Below, in pieces: positions 22,808 to 34,236 of a DNA stretch of 64,000 nt. Position 1 is the stretch's first letter. The number at the start of each line of letters is the position of its first letter. The stretch lies in contig NC_053390.1 of the NCBI RefSeq assembly GCF_905171765.1, positions 502,611,336 to 502,675,335 of the forward strand, in the 5' to 3' direction. The translations under genes and the position numbers were made by a program. Source of the stretch: Bufo bufo. Taxonomy: Eukaryota; Chordata; Amphibia; Anura; Bufonidae. The notes under the pieces are model-generated. The model ran no database searches and was not told the origin of the DNA. It worked only from the letters and a program-made list of their open reading frames with translations.

Positions 22808-22893
22808 CGCAGATGCCCCCATAACAGTGCAATCCACAGATGCCCCCATAACAGTGCCATCCACATATGCCCCCATAACAGTGCCATCCACAT
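22808..22893. repeat. 28-bp minisatellite, part 1 (part 2 at 27092-27175)
   Basis: Units of gatgcccccataacagtg plus ccatccaca, about three copies here and three on the other side of the Tc1 element, with the TA at the break duplicated (22893-22894 and 27092-27093). Confidence 0.8.
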
Positions 22894-23009
22894 ACAGTTG
22901 CAAGAAAAAATATGTGAACTCTTTGGAATGATATGGATTTCTGCACAAATTGGTCGTAAAATGTGATCTGATCTTCATCTATGTCACAATAGACAATCAC
23001 AGTCTGCTT

Positions 23010-26000
23010 AACCGCCTCCGGACCGCCTAACGCAGGATTGCGGTCTGGAGGCGGTCTACTCAGGCACACTCACGCGCCGGCGCGTCATCTCTATTTGTCT
23101 ATTTCACAGGAACTGCAGGTAATCGAGTGGATCTGCAGCCTGCCAGCGGCGATCATTTGCTGGCAGGCTGTAGATCCGATTTTTTTAACCCCTTAAAGGT
23201 ATATTAGACGCTGTTTTGATAACAGCGTCTAATATACCTGCTACCTGGTCCTCTGGTGGTCCCTTTTGCTTGGATCGACCACCAGAGGACACAGGCAGCT
23301 CTGTAAAGTAGCACCAAACACCACTACACTACACCCCCCCCCTTGTCACTTATTAACCCCTGATCACCCCATGTAGACTCCCTGATCACCCCCCTGTCAC
23401 TGATCACCCCCCTGTCATTGATCACCCCCCTGTAAGGCTCCATTCAGACGTCCGTATGTGTTTTGCGGATCCATGGATCCACAAAACACATACAGATGTC
23501 TGAATGGAGCCTTACAGGGGGGTGATCACCCCATATAGACTCCCTGATCACCCCCCTGTCATTGATCACCCCCCTGTAAGGCTCCATTCAGACGTCAGTA
23601 TGTGTTTTGCAGATCCGCGGACCCACGGATCCGCAAAACACATACGGACGTCTGAATGGAGCCTTACAGGGGGGTGCTTTGTTTGCATTAGACCCGCTAA
23701 CACGTGTTGAGAGGTAAATCTAAATTTTTTTACAGTTGGTCACTAGGACCATTGGTTGTCTCTGGATTGACACGTGTTGCTAATTTACCATTATTAAAAA
23801 TTAACATTTATTATTTTATCCTTAAAATTGAATAGAACTCACATGACTCACGTACAGGATGGAGCCTTACCTGGGGGTGATCAATGACAGGGGGGTAATC
23901 AGGGAGTCTATATGGGGTGATCACCCCCCTGTAAGGCTCCATTCAGACGTCCGTATGTGTTTTGCGGATCCATGGATCCGCAAAACACGGATGTATGAAT
24001 GGAGCCTTACAGGGGGGTGATCACCCCATATAGACTCCCTGATCACCCCCCTGTCATTGATCACCCCCCTGTAAGGCTCCATTCAGACGTCCGTATGTGT
24101 TTTCCGCAAAACACGGACACTGCGGATCCGCAAAACACGGACACCGGCAATGTGCTTTCCGCATTTTGCGGATCCGCACACTGCCAGAACTATATAGAAA
24201 AGGCCTTTTCTTGTCCGCAATTGCGGACAAGAATAGGACATGTTCTATAGGCTCTACAAAAAACGCAGTGTTCGCCCGATCAGGCCTGATCTTGTGCGCA
24301 CACTTGCGTTCAGTCCGCCCCACCGCAGTGACAGAATTTTTTTTTTTCTGATCACTGCAAAAACACCGTAAAATCGCTGCGGCGCTATAAAAAGATCACT
24401 TTTGAGGGGCATGGCGAGTTCATAGAAGATTTTTTATTTTTTTTGTCACAAGTTAGCGGAATTATTATTATTTTTTTTTTCTTACAAAGTCTCATATTCC
24501 ACTAACTTGTGCCAAAAAATAAAATCTCACATGAACTCACCATACCCCTCACGGAATGCAAATGCGTAAAATTTTTTAGACATTTATTTTCCAGACTTCT
24601 TCTCACGCTTTAGGGCCCCTAAAATGCCAGGGCAGTATAAATACCCCACAAGTGACCCCATTTCGGAAAGTAGACACCCCAAGGTATTCGCTGAGGGGCA
24701 TATTGAGTCCATGAAAGATTGAACTTTTTGTCACAAGTTAGCGGAAAGGGAGACTTTGTGAGAAAAAAAAAAAAAAACAACTTCCGCTAACTTGTGCCAA
24801 AAAAAAAAACTTCTATGAACTCGCCATGCCCCTCACGGAATACCTTGGGGTGTCTTCTTTCCAGAATGGGGTCACATGTGGGGTATTTATACTGCCCTGG
24901 CATTTTAGGGGCCCTAGAGCGTGAGAAGTAGTTTGAAATCCAAATGTGTTAAAAATGCCCTGTGAAATCCTAAAGGTGCTCTTTAGAATTTGGGCCCCTT
25001 TGCCAACCTAGGCTGCAAAAAAGTGGCACACATGTGGTATCGCCGTACTCAGGAGAAGTAGGGCTATGTGTTTTGCCGTGTCTTTTTACATTTTACCCAT
25101 GCTGGGTGAGATAAATATCTCTGTCAAATGACAACTTTGTATAAAAAAATGGGAAAAGTTGTCTTTTAGAGAGATTTCTCTCACCCAGCATGGGTATATG
25201 TAAAAGACATTGCCCAACTTCTCCTGTGTACGGCAATACCACATGTGTGACACTTTTTTGCAGCCTAGGTGGGCAAAGGGGCCCAAATTCTAAAGAGCAC
25301 CTTTAGGATTTCACAGGACATTTTTTAAACATTTGAATTTCAAACTACTTCTGACGCATTAGGGCCCCTAAAATGCCAGGGCAGTATAACTACCCCGCAA
25401 GTGACCCCATTTTCGAAAGAAGACACCCCAAGGTATTTCGTGATGGGCATAGTGAGTTCATGGAAGTTTTTATTTTTTGTCACAAGTTAGTGGAATATGA
25501 GACTTTGTAAGAAAAATAAAAAATCAATCATCATTTTTCACTAACTTGTGACAAAAAATAAAAAGTTCTATGAACTCACTATGCCCATCAGCGAATACCT
25601 TAGGGTATCTACTTTCCGAAATGGGGTCATTTGTGGGGTTTTTCTACTGTCTGGGCATTGTAGAACCTCAGGAAACATGACAGGTGCTCAGAAAGTCAGA
25701 GCTGCTTCAAAATGCGGAAATTCACATTTTTTTACCATAGTTTGTAAACGCTATAACTTTTACCCAAACCAATAAATATACACTTATTGCATTTTTTTTT
25801 ATCAAAGACATGTAGAACAATAAATTTAGAGAAAAATGTATATAGAAATTTAGTTTTTTTTTTAACATTTTACAACTGAAAGTGAAAAATGTCATTTGTT
25901 TGCAAAAACTTTGATTAATAACAAAAAAATGTCAGCAGCAATGAAATACCACCAAATGAAAGCTCTATTAGTGAGAAGAAAAGGAGGTAAAATTCATTTG

Positions 26001-26090
26001 GGTGGTAAGTTGTATGACCGAGCAATAAACCGTGAAAGTAGTGTAGTGCAGAATTGTAAAAAGTGGTCTGGTCATTAAGGGGGTTTAAGC
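23010..26090. repeat. Composite palindromic 'accordion' repeat, copy 2
   Basis: It starts ttaaccgcctccggaccgcc like copy 1 at 9376 and shares its order: GC-rich lead (to about 23340), small-hairpin array (to about 24130) and hairpin chain with centres at about 24480 (A), 24765 (A), 25165 (B) and 25525 (A). It then continues into an AT-rich tail (25690-26090) ending gtggtctggtcattaagg and gggtttaa. Copy 1 lacks this tail and instead turns back on itself at 12020. A stretch at about 23690-23870 interrupts the array and looks unrelated. Confidence 0.7.
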
Positions 26091-26714
26091 TAGTGCTGAA
26101 CTTTCTCCATTTATAGACAATGGGCCAGATTTATCATTAGCTCAAGTCAGAATAATGGAGTGAAAAAGTCGCAAATTTTTGCGCAATCACTAAAACTGCA
26201 AAAAAAATTGCGACTTTTTTCTGCTCTGCACTATGCTCGCCAGTTTTCTGAAAGTGGGCGTGCTTTCTTATGTAAATGAATCTCTAGACAGATTTACTAT
26301 TGCAACTATTAAAAATGACGCAAAAAAATGCGCAATTTCACTCCAGTGAGGACCATGCTTATCTTTTGAGACTTTTTAATAGAACATGCGACTTTTTGGT
26401 AAACACGTGCAACTTTTTCGTAAAGATGTGCGACTTTTGTAAAGCTGCTTACTGACGGATAAACTGCTACCGTCAAACCACATTTATTACAGTCTTAAAG
26501 GGACGATCATAAATCTGACTTGGCTAAAACTGACTTTAGCCATATGTGAAAGTAGAGTGAGCTGTCAGAGTAATGATAAATCTGGCCCAATGTGTCTTAC
26601 CGTGGACTGATGAACAGCAAGGCTTTTGGAGATACTTTCGTAACCCTTTTCAGCTTTATGCAAGTCAACAATTCTTAATCGTAGGTCTTCTGAGAGCTCT
26701 TTTGTGCGAGACAT
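26091..26714 (-). pseudogene. Tc1 transposase N-terminal remnant, split by a MITE
   Basis: The minus strand opens at 26714 with MSRTKELSEDLRLRIVDLH, then ESISKSLAVHQSTV, the first helix-turn-helix (paired-like) DNA-binding domain of a Tc1 transposase. About 40 codons are read to 26592, where a MITE (26122-26588) interrupts. A further ten codons or so (reading VYKWRKFS) lie at 26091-26121 beyond the MITE. All catalytic residues are gone, replaced by the composite repeat ending at 26090. It cannot encode an active enzyme. Confidence 0.8.
26122..26588. mobile_element. Foldback MITE (gggccagatttatcatta ends), AAT duplication
   Basis: The ends gggccagatttatcatta and taatgataaatctggccc are inverted. 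The 3-bp repeat aat flanks it (26119-26121 and 26589-26591). The body carries repeated gcgacttttt and gcaatttc motifs. It sits inside the Tc1 transposase remnant, whose reading resumes on each side. Confidence 0.75.
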
Positions 26715-27438
26715 CATTCACATCAGGCAATGCTTCTTGTAAAAAGCAAACCCAGAACTGGTGGGTGTTTTTTATAGGGCAGGGCAGCTGTAACCAACAC
26801 CTCCAATCTCATCTCATTGATTGGACTCCAGTTGGCTGACACCTCACTCCAATTAGCTCTTGGAGATGTCATTAGTCTAGGGGTTTACATACTTTTTCCA
26901 CCTGCGCTGTTAATGTTTACATGGTGTGTTCAATAAAAACATGGTAACATTTAATTCTTTGTGTGTTATTAGCTTAAGCAGACTGATTGTCTATTGTTGT
27001 GAATTAGATGAAGATCAGATCACATTTTATGACCAATTTGTGCAGAAATCCATATCATTCCAAAGGGTTCACATACTTTTTCTTGCAACTGTATGCCCCC
27101 ATAACTGTGCCATCCACAGATGCCCCCATAACGGTGCCATCCACAGATGCCCCCATAATAGTGTCATCCATAGACCATTAGTTCAAAACCCACCAAAAGC
27201 ACACCTTTTGGTTCAAATTTTTTTTTATTTTTTATTTTCCTCCTCAAAAACCTACGTTCGTCTTACGGGCAGGTGCGTCTTATAGGGCGAAAAATACGGT
27301 AATCAATTATAACTTTTTGTGAATTGGGACATTTAAACTTGCTTTTTTTTAATCCAATTTAAATCTAGTAGGAGTCGGAGTCGGTTCATTTTTTTCCGAC
27401 TCCAGGTACCCAAAATTGCCTCCGACTCCACAGCCCTG

Positions 27439-28660
27439 GTCTCATCAGCGGTTCCTTTACTTCTCGGTCGGTTCTCATCATTTTCAGTTTGTGTCTCAGT
27501 TTAGCCACCTCCCCGAGGGTCTTTACCAAGGTCATGGCTCCTCTCATACCTCTCCTCTGCACAAGGGGAGTGGTCCTGATCCTATACCTAGCCGATCTCA
27601 AGGTGAAGGCCCCATCCAGGGAGGACAATCTTGCCAGAATTCACATCACCCTGGAAAAAACAAGACCTCTCTTGCCCCCAGCCAGCAAATTATATTCCTG
27701 GCCATGATCTTTGACACCCACCTCGGAAAGGTTCTCCTTCTTCAGGACAAGATTGCCACACTCCAGTCAGGGGTGTCTTGCCTCTGCACGCTGTCTCCCA
27801 TGCCCATCCATGTGTGCATGAGGGTCCTGTGTAGGATGGCTTCCTTCTTCAAAGCCATCTCTTATGTGCAATTCCACACTCTCCCCTTTCAGCTGATTTC
27901 TTGGCCGATGGAACAGGCCCCTTTCTCCTCTGGATCATCCAATTCTCCTCCCCCCTCGAGTCCACCAGATCTTCTTTGGTGGCTGGCCCCCTGGACAGGC
28001 TCCCTCAGCAACTTTTTCCTTTCCCTTCTCTGGCAGGTGATCTCTACCGATGCAAGTCTCTCCAGTTGTGGGGTGGTCTTCAGCACAGGGTCTGTGGTGG
28101 ATGGAGGATTACTCCCTACATATCAACATTCTGGAGCTGAGAGCAATATTTTTGTCTCTCTTTCATTGGGCAGTCCTCCACCAGGGTTGGCAAGTTAGGA
28201 TTCAGACAGATAACTCCTAAGCGGTGGCTTACTTAAACCACAAGGGAGCATTAGAAGTGCAGCTTCACATTCCCTGAGTCAATAATTGGGCGGCCAACTT
28301 TCTCAGCCGTCAGAATCTCTATCTGGGCAAGTGGTACCTCTCCGGAAGTTTTTCCCAAAATGTACCATCATTTGGGTATCCCAGACGTGGACTTCTTCAC
28401 CTCCTGTCTGCACCACCGCTTCCTGCTTACATTGCCAGATTCCTAGATCCTCAAGTTCTGCCTTGCATCCTCAAGCTGGAAGGGGTTTGGCCATCTTTGT
28501 GACGCCAGACTGGACCTGCAGGGCATGGTTAGTGGATCTGGTTTTTCTGCTCACCAATGGTCAGTGTGTTCTAACTTTGCACACTGACCTCCTTTCCAGA
28601 GGTCTGCTATTCCACCCCAGTTTACCTCTACTACGGCGTGGCTGTTGAAGCTGTGGTTTT
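27439..28660 (+). pseudogene. DIRS-like retrotransposon, RT C-terminus and RNase H remnant
   Basis: This continues the RT from 21666. The plus strand reads, with frame changes and stops, the post-catalytic RT region (a MAPLIPLLCTRGVV segment and IFDTHLGKVLLLQDKIATL) and an RNase H region with STDASLSS followed later by ELRAIFLSL, VRIQTDN and NWAANFLS. The order matches DIRS RT-RNase H. At least five stops or frameshifts are present. No tyrosine recombinase is recognised, and the element fades by about 28740, where another transposon end begins. Confidence 0.75.
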
Positions 28661-28795
28661 AGGATTTCACAATCTCTCCCAGCACATCATTCACACCATG
28701 CTGAAGGCACGTGTGAAAAAAACCTGTTAAAATTGGGAGGTTTGTTCAATAAAATTTGATTTATTTTGATGACTTGAAAATGATATATCAAATTA

Positions 28796-30349
28796 CACTG
28801 CGTGCAGAATTATTAGGCAAATGAGTATTTTGCCCACATCATCCTCTTTATGCATGTTGTCTTACTCCAAGCTGTATAGGCTCGAAAGCCTACTACCAAT
28901 TAAGCATATTAGGTGATGTGCATCTCTGTAATGAGAAGGGGTGTGGTCTAATGACATCAACACCCTATATTAGGTGTGCATAATTATTAGGCAACTTCCT
29001 TTCCTTTGGCAAAATGGGTCAAAAGAAGGACTTGACAGGCTCAGAAAAGTCAAAAATAGTGAGATATCTTGCAGAGGGATGCAGCACTCTTAAAATTGCA
29101 AAGCTTCTGAAGCGTGATCATCGAACAATCAAGCGTTTCATTCAAAATAGTCAACAGGGTCGCAAGAAGCGTGTGGAAAAACCAAGGCGCAAAATAACTG
29201 CCCATGAACTGGGAAAAGTCAAGCGTGCAGCTGCCAAGATGCCACTTGCCACCAGTTTGGCCATATTTCATCACTGGAGTGCCCAAAAGCACAAGGTGTG
29301 CAATACTCAGAGACATGGCCAAGGTAAGAAAGGTTGAAAGACGACCACCACTGAACAAGACACACAAGCTGAAACGTCAAGACTGGGCCAAGAAATATCT
29401 CAAGACTGATTTTTCTAAGGTTTTATGGACTGATGAAATGAGAGTGAGTCTTGATGGGCCAGATGGATGGGCCCGTGGCTGGATTGGTAAAGGGCAGAGA
29501 GCTCCAGTCCGACTCAGACGCCAGCAAGGTGGAGGTGGAGTACTGGTTTGGGCTGGTATCATTAAAGATGAGCTTGTGGGGCCTTTTCGGGTTGAGGATG
29601 GAGTCAAGCTCAACTCCCAGTCCTACTGCCAGTTTCTAGAAGACACCTTCTTCAAGCAGTGGTACAGGAAGAGATCTGCATCCTTCAAGAAAAGCATGAT
29701 TTTCATGCAGGACAATGCTCCATCACACGCGTCCAAGTACTCCACAGCGTGGCTGGCAAGAAAGGGTATAAAAGAAGAAAATCTAATGACATGGCCTCCT
29801 TGTTCACCTGATCTGAACCCCATTGAGAACCTGTGGTCCATCATCAAATGTGAGATTTACAAGGAGGGAAAACAGTACACCTCTCTGAACAGTGTCTGGG
29901 AGGCTGTGGTTGCTGCTGCACGCAATGTTGATGGTGAACAGATCAAAACACTGACAGAATCCATGGATGGCAGGCTTTTGAGTGTCCTTGCAAAGAAAGG
30001 TGGCTATATTGGTCACTGATTTTTTTTTTGTTTTGTTTTTGAATGTCAGAAATGTATATTTGTGAATGTTGAGATGTTATATTGGTTTCACTGGTAAAAA
30101 TAAATAATTGAAATGGGTATATATTTGTTTTTTGTTAAGTTGCATAATAATTATGCACAGTAATAGTCACCTGCACACACAGATATCCCCCTAAAATAGC
30201 TAAAACTAAAAACAAACTAAAAACTACTTCCAAAAATATTCAGCTTTGATATTAATGAGTTTTTTTGGGTTCATTGAGAACATGGTTGTTGTTCAATAAT
30301 AAAATTAATCCTCAAAAATACAACTTGCCTAATAATTCTGCACTCCCTG
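28796..30349 (+). mobile_element. Tc1/mariner element, family X copy 1
   Basis: The right end ctaataattctgcactccctg is the complement of cagggagtgcagaattatt. The left end is mutated to cactgcgtgcagaattatt. TA flanks both ends (28794-28795 and 30350-30351). An inner pair of binding-site-like repeats, gtgcataattattaggcaac (28976-28995) and its complement near 30144, gives the double-repeat IR/DR layout. About 96% of visible positions match copy 2 at 60510-62039 by eye (not computed). Confidence 0.9.
29014..30019 (+). pseudogene. Tc1 transposase, frameshifted (family X copy 1)
   Basis: It opens with ATG at 29014 (MGQKKDLTGSEKSKI) and reads the N-terminal helix-turn-helix region (STLKIAKLLKRDHRTIKRF) to about 29270. 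There an 11-bp deletion relative to the sister copy shifts the frame. The rest reads on in a second frame to the stop at 30019. The catalytic core is otherwise whole: LWTDEMRVSLDG (first Asp), FMQDNAPSHASK (second Asp) and PDLNPIENLW (Glu), a DD34E arrangement. The protein would bind and cut the element's ends if intact; as it stands only the DNA-binding part is in frame with the start. Confidence 0.88.
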
Positions 30350-30351
30350 TA

Positions 30352-30517
30352 TATGATCATTATTTATCATTTAGGAAAATCTGAGAAAAATATAGTTTGC
30401 ATAATAATTTGGAATGTGGTGTATGTTTTACTTCTACAGCTTTTGGGATGATATTATTTGTTTTCCAACATGACAATTTAGAACCTCCTAGCGACATCCA
30501 GAATAGGGTTGTTTCGG
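30352..30517. other. Flank containing a mariner-like end and a hAT-like end
   Basis: The segment gcataataatttggaatg near 30398 with the matching AT-rich sequence before 28796 looks like the end of another DNA transposon into which the Tc1 copy inserted. The last 20 bases (aatagggttgtttcgg) join to gtatcgatacgatacc after the gypsy element, showing that both lay in one older repeat. Confidence 0.4.
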
Positions 30518-31018
30518 TGTCACCACCAGACATCTGAGAAGCTCTGACAGACGTCCTTCAGAACCTCCTCCTTGAGGTTCCTTTTGTTTTGCTTTCATTT
30601 TCTCATCTCAGCCTCTCTCAGCTGTCATGTAGTTGCACTGATTGCATCCCTTTAAATCCCTTCCCATACTGCATCACTTTGCGGTTTATACAACTTCCTG
30701 GAGTATATGCATGCTGGATGCTACTACTGAGTCTTCTACAGATAAGTTTTGTTTATTCATTTGTATTTTCCTGTTTGCTGGATCCCAGGAGACCCTGACT
30801 CCCTCCGTATCAAGTGTAGGGAGCCGGTGGTCGTGTCCCCTCACTATTATAGGGTGTTCAGGGGTTATTCAGTCGAGGTACGAGGATATGCGATCTTCTA
30901 CCATTGAGAATTTTGCATAGGCTGAGCAGTTTAGGGAGAGAGCCAGGTCTTAGTTTTGGATCCAGTCAGCCGGATCTTCCTTTTGTGTCTTCTAGTTTGC
31001 TGTACACCTTCCGTGACA
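30518..31018 (+). repeat. 5' LTR of chromovirus
   Basis: 501 bp, TG...CA ends. It differs from the 3' LTR mainly by small indels: it has gtcttctaca near 30728 that the 3' copy lacks, and it lacks the gttgcagggctatccctttg segment present in the 3' copy near 35690. Confidence 0.95.
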
Positions 31019-31045
31019 TTATAAACCGCCAAAACCGTCTCAAGC

Positions 31046-31938
31046 ATGGATCCGATTTCACTTTTGACTGAACACATGCAGGGTCTTTCATTGGAGGTAG
31101 CAGATCTCCGTAAAACTGTTTCGCAGTTTCAGGTGACCGATTCAGCTTGCATTCATGGAGTTTGTTCTGAGCCTAAGATCTCACTCCCGGATACGTTCTC
31201 CGGGGGTAGTGAGAATTTTGTTCGTTTTAGAGAGGCTTGCAAACTCCATTTTCGCCTACTTCCCCATTCCTCTGGTGATTAGGAGCGGAGGGTGGGGATC
31301 ATCATCTCGCTGCTCAGGGATAACGCTCAGTCCTGGGCTTTTTCGCTGCCGGTGGGGGGACGGCCCCTCTGTTCAGTGGATTAATTTTTTTTAGCCCTGG
31401 TCAGATATATGATGATCCGGATCGTATTGCTCTGGCTGAGTCTAGATTACGTCTTTTATGCCAGGGTAAACAGTCCGCAGAGATATATTGTTCAGAATTT
31501 CGGAGATGGGCAGCTGATACTGGTTGGAATGATGCTGCACTCCGAAGTCAATTTTGCCATGGTCTTTCAGAGGGATTGAAAGATGCATTTGCCTTTCATG
31601 AGAGACCTACCTCCTTGGACTCTGCCATGTCTCGGGCCGTTCGTATTGACAGGCGTCTTAGAGAGAGAGGAGAGATCACTCCTTCCTGTCATACTCAGTC
31701 CAAGGACAGTGCGGCGGTCTCATTCAGTGCACAGGGGTCTCAGTCGCTCTCAATCCCCTCTGAGCAGGAGCCCATGCAGCTGGGTTTGCTTGCCTCTGAC
31801 AATAGAGGATTCAGCTCTCATGGAAAGGTTTGTTTCTGTTGTGGAGGTATAAATCATTTGGCAAATGTTTGTCCCTCTAGGAGATTCAGGCAGTTTTTTG
31901 AGAGTAATAAAGAAACAAAAAGAAAAAAAATCCTCTAA
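31046..31938 (+). pseudogene. Chromovirus gag, broken
   Basis: It begins MDPISLLTEHMQGLSLEV, a short coiled gag start, and stops at 31280-31282. The middle is readable only in shifted frames. From 31576 the frame MKDAFAFHERPTSLDSAM continues to a CCHC zinc knuckle ([14 protein letters not shown] at about 31826-31872) and ends at 31938 after an A-rich run. Gag would coat the element RNA. Stops and at least two frameshifts make it non-functional. The A-run at 31917-31930 is where the frame changes into pol. Confidence 0.85.
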
Positions 31939-33357
31939 AGACGTTCCATCTGTTACTATTGGCAAGGTTGATGCGGAAATTGAAGGTTTTCCGTTTGCTT
32001 GTAGTTCCCGTTTTGTCCTACCTACCAGGGTGGCGCTAGAGAGCAATAATATTTTTTGTGAGATTTTTGTAGATAGTGGAGCAGCTGTCAATCTTATTGA
32101 TAATCAATTTGCTATAACTCATGGTTTCCAGGTATGCACTTTGGGAAAGGATATACCTGTTTTTGCTATTGATTCCGTTCCACTTTCTCAGAAATCGTTA
32201 AAGGGCATAGTTCACAATATCCGTTTGATTGTGAGTGATACTCATGTTGAGGATGTGTCATGTTTCGTCCTAAACGGGTTGCCTACTCCTCTAGTGTTGG
32301 GGCTACCCTGGCTCACTAAACATAACCCCACCATTGATTGGCAAGCGAGGCAAATAAATGGTTGGAGTGACTTTTGCAGAGAGAATTGCCTCACGACATC
32401 TGTTTCAGAGGTTTCTACTAAGACTGTACCATATTTCCTCTCTGAATTTTCGGATGTGTTTTCTGAGAGTGGTGTTCAGGAATTGCCCCCTCACAGGGAG
32501 TACGATTGCCCTATTAATCTCACCCCAGGCGCCAAGCTGCCTAAATCTCGTTTATACAATCTCTCCCAACCTGAAAGGGTCGCTATGCGTGCTTATATCT
32601 CTGAGAGTCTGAGAAAGGGACACATACGACCCTCGAAGTCACCTGTTGCCGCTGGTTTTTTCTTTGTTAAGAAAAAAGATGGTTCTTTAAGACCATGTCT
32701 GGATTTCAGGGAGCTGAACAGTATCACAATTCGTGACCCTTATCCGCTTCCTCTGATCCCGGACCTGTTTAACCAGATTGTGGGGGCTAAAGTTTTTTCC
32801 AAATTGGATCTAAGAGGGGCATACAATCTGGTCAGGGTCAGAGAAGGAGACGAATGGAAGACGGCCTTCAATACCCCTGAGGGCCATTTTGAGAATTTGG
32901 TTATGCCTTTTGGTTTGATGAATGCTCCAGCCGTCTTTCAGCATTTTGTGAACAGCATTTTTTATCATTTAATGGGGAAATTTGTATTAGTGTATCTGGA
33001 TGACATTTTGATTTTTTTCTCCTGATTTCAAAACTCATAAGGAACATTTACGTCAGGTCTTGCTCATCCTGCGGGAGAATAAATTGCACGCTAAACTGGA
33101 AAAATGTGTGTTTGCGGTTCCAGAAATTCAATTTCTGGGGTTTCTTCTCTCCGCTTCTGGTTTTCGCATGGACCCCGAGAAGGTCCGCGCTGTGCTTGAG
33201 TGGGAGCTTCCTGAGAATCAGAAGGCGCTGATGCGTTTTCTGGGTTTTGCCAATTATTACAGGAAGTTTATTTTGAATTATTCCTCTGTTGTTAAACCAC
33301 TCACTGATATGACTAGAAAGGGGGTAGATTTTTTCCTCCTGGTCGGTAGAGGCGCGT
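31865..33357 (+). pseudogene. Chromovirus pol: protease and reverse transcriptase, broken
   Basis: Protease: [12 protein letters not shown] with the catalytic DSG near codon 69. [21 protein letters not shown], then [14 protein letters not shown] (first Asp), [13 protein letters not shown] and [10 protein letters not shown] (YLDD). A frameshift in a T-run near 33010-33020 ends this frame just after YLDD; the thumb and connection (FLGFLLSASGFRMDPEKV, FLGFANYYRKFI) continue in another frame from 33060 to 33359. The reaction would be RNA-templated DNA synthesis. Two frame breaks make it inactive. Confidence 0.9.
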
Positions 33358-34236
33358 AAGGCCTTTTCTAATATCAAGGAGAGTTTTGCTTCCGCTCCCA
33401 TCTTGGTACAACCTGATGTCTCTCTGCCCTTCATAGTTGAGGTTGATGCTTCTGAGGTGGGTGTGGGTGCGGTCGTGTCTCAGGGTCCCTCTCCTGCCAA
33501 ATGGCGACCGTGTGCCTTTTTCTAGAAGAAACTCTCCTCCGCAGAGAGAAATTACGATGTGGGAGATAGGGAGTTGTTGGCCATCAAGTTAGCTTTTGAG
33601 GAATGGCGCCATTGGCTAGAGGGAGCCAGACACCCTATTACCGTGTTTACTGACCATAAAAATCTGGCCTACTTGGAGTCAGCCATGCGTCTGAACCCGA
33701 GACAGGCCAGATGGTCTTTGTTCTTTTCAAGGTTTAATTTTGTTGTCACCTTCCGCCCTGGGGTTAAGAATGTGAAGGCGGATGCCCTGTCACGTTGTTT
33801 TCCGGGAGGTGGGAATTTTGAAGACCCGGGTCCCATTTTGGCTGAAGGTGTGGTGGTCTCTGCTCTTTATCCTGAATTGGAGGCAGAGGTTCAGGTAGAC
33901 CAGTCAGAGGCTCCTGATCTTTGTCCTCCTGGGAGGTTGTTTGTGCCTCTCGCTTTAAGACACAAGATTTTTAAGGAGCACCACGATACTGTCCTTGCTG
34001 GGCACCCGGGGGCTAGAGCCACAGTGGATCTCATCGCTCGGAGATTCTGGTGGCCGGCGCTTCGTAAGTCGGTTGAGGGTTTTGTGGCAGCCTGCGAGAC
34101 CTGCGCTCGTGCCAAAGTCCCTCATTCACGGCCATCAGGTCCTCTCCTTCCGTTACCCATTCCTTCCCGTCATTGGACACATCTGTCCATGGACTTCATT
34201 ACGGACCTGCCTCGTTCCTCGGGGAAGACTGTGTGA
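33358..34236 (+). pseudogene. Chromovirus pol: RNase H and integrase N-terminus, broken
   Basis: RNase H begins [16 protein letters not shown] (about 33436), is cut by a TAG at about 33523, and continues KLSSAERNYD, VFTDHKNLAYLE and KADALSR to about 33810. The integrase zinc-binding domain follows: HHDTVLAGHPGARATVD, then FWWPAL and CETCARAK (HHCC). The frame enters the integrase core at LSMDFITDLPRSS (first catalytic Asp) and then shifts, ending at 34236. Confidence 0.88.

Larger units (their letters stand above)
22895..27091 (-). mobile_element. Tc1-like transposon (TIR cagttgcaagaaaaa), internally replaced
   Basis: The ends cagttgcaagaaaaaatatg and catactttttcttgcaactg are inverted and flanked by TA. 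The terminal repeats extend at least 100 bp (gatatggatttctgcac, then ttggtc[ag]taaaatgtg). On the right, inside the TIR, are the transposase 5' region and leader on the minus strand. About 80% of the transposase is missing: the composite palindromic repeat (23010-26090) occupies its place, and a MITE (26122-26588) splits the remaining N-terminus. Confidence 0.85.
22344..27301. repeat. Inner repeat with tactgtatttttgg / ccctataagacg ends
   Basis: The left end tactgtatttttggc and nearby gcgtcttatggggcg are matched on the right by gcgtcttatagggcg and gaaaaatacggta, an inverted pair. It carries a short minisatellite of cagatgcccccataacagtg units (22808-22893 and 27092-27175) that is split by the Tc1 insertion. 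It is probably a non-autonomous DNA transposon. Confidence 0.55.
21667..27438. mobile_element. hAT element (TIR cagggctgtggagtcgg), 8-bp duplication, host of nested elements
   Basis: The 17-bp ends cagggctgtggagtcgg and ccgactccacagccctg are perfect inverted copies, and both ends carry further repeats of ctccgactcc. The 8-bp direct repeat gtctcatc is exact (21659-21666 and 27439-27446). The target is the DIRS-like RT, and the DIRS reading frame continues on the far side after one copy of the octamer. No hAT transposase is present. The interior is made of an inner repeat (22344-27301), a Tc1 element (22895-27091), a composite palindromic repeat and a MITE. Confidence 0.9.

Noticed and set aside
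27416..28198. 260-residue open frame as a possible host gene
   Set aside because: It overlaps DIRS RT/RNase H coding in other frames and starts inside the hAT terminal repeat; the recognisable motifs belong to DIRS.
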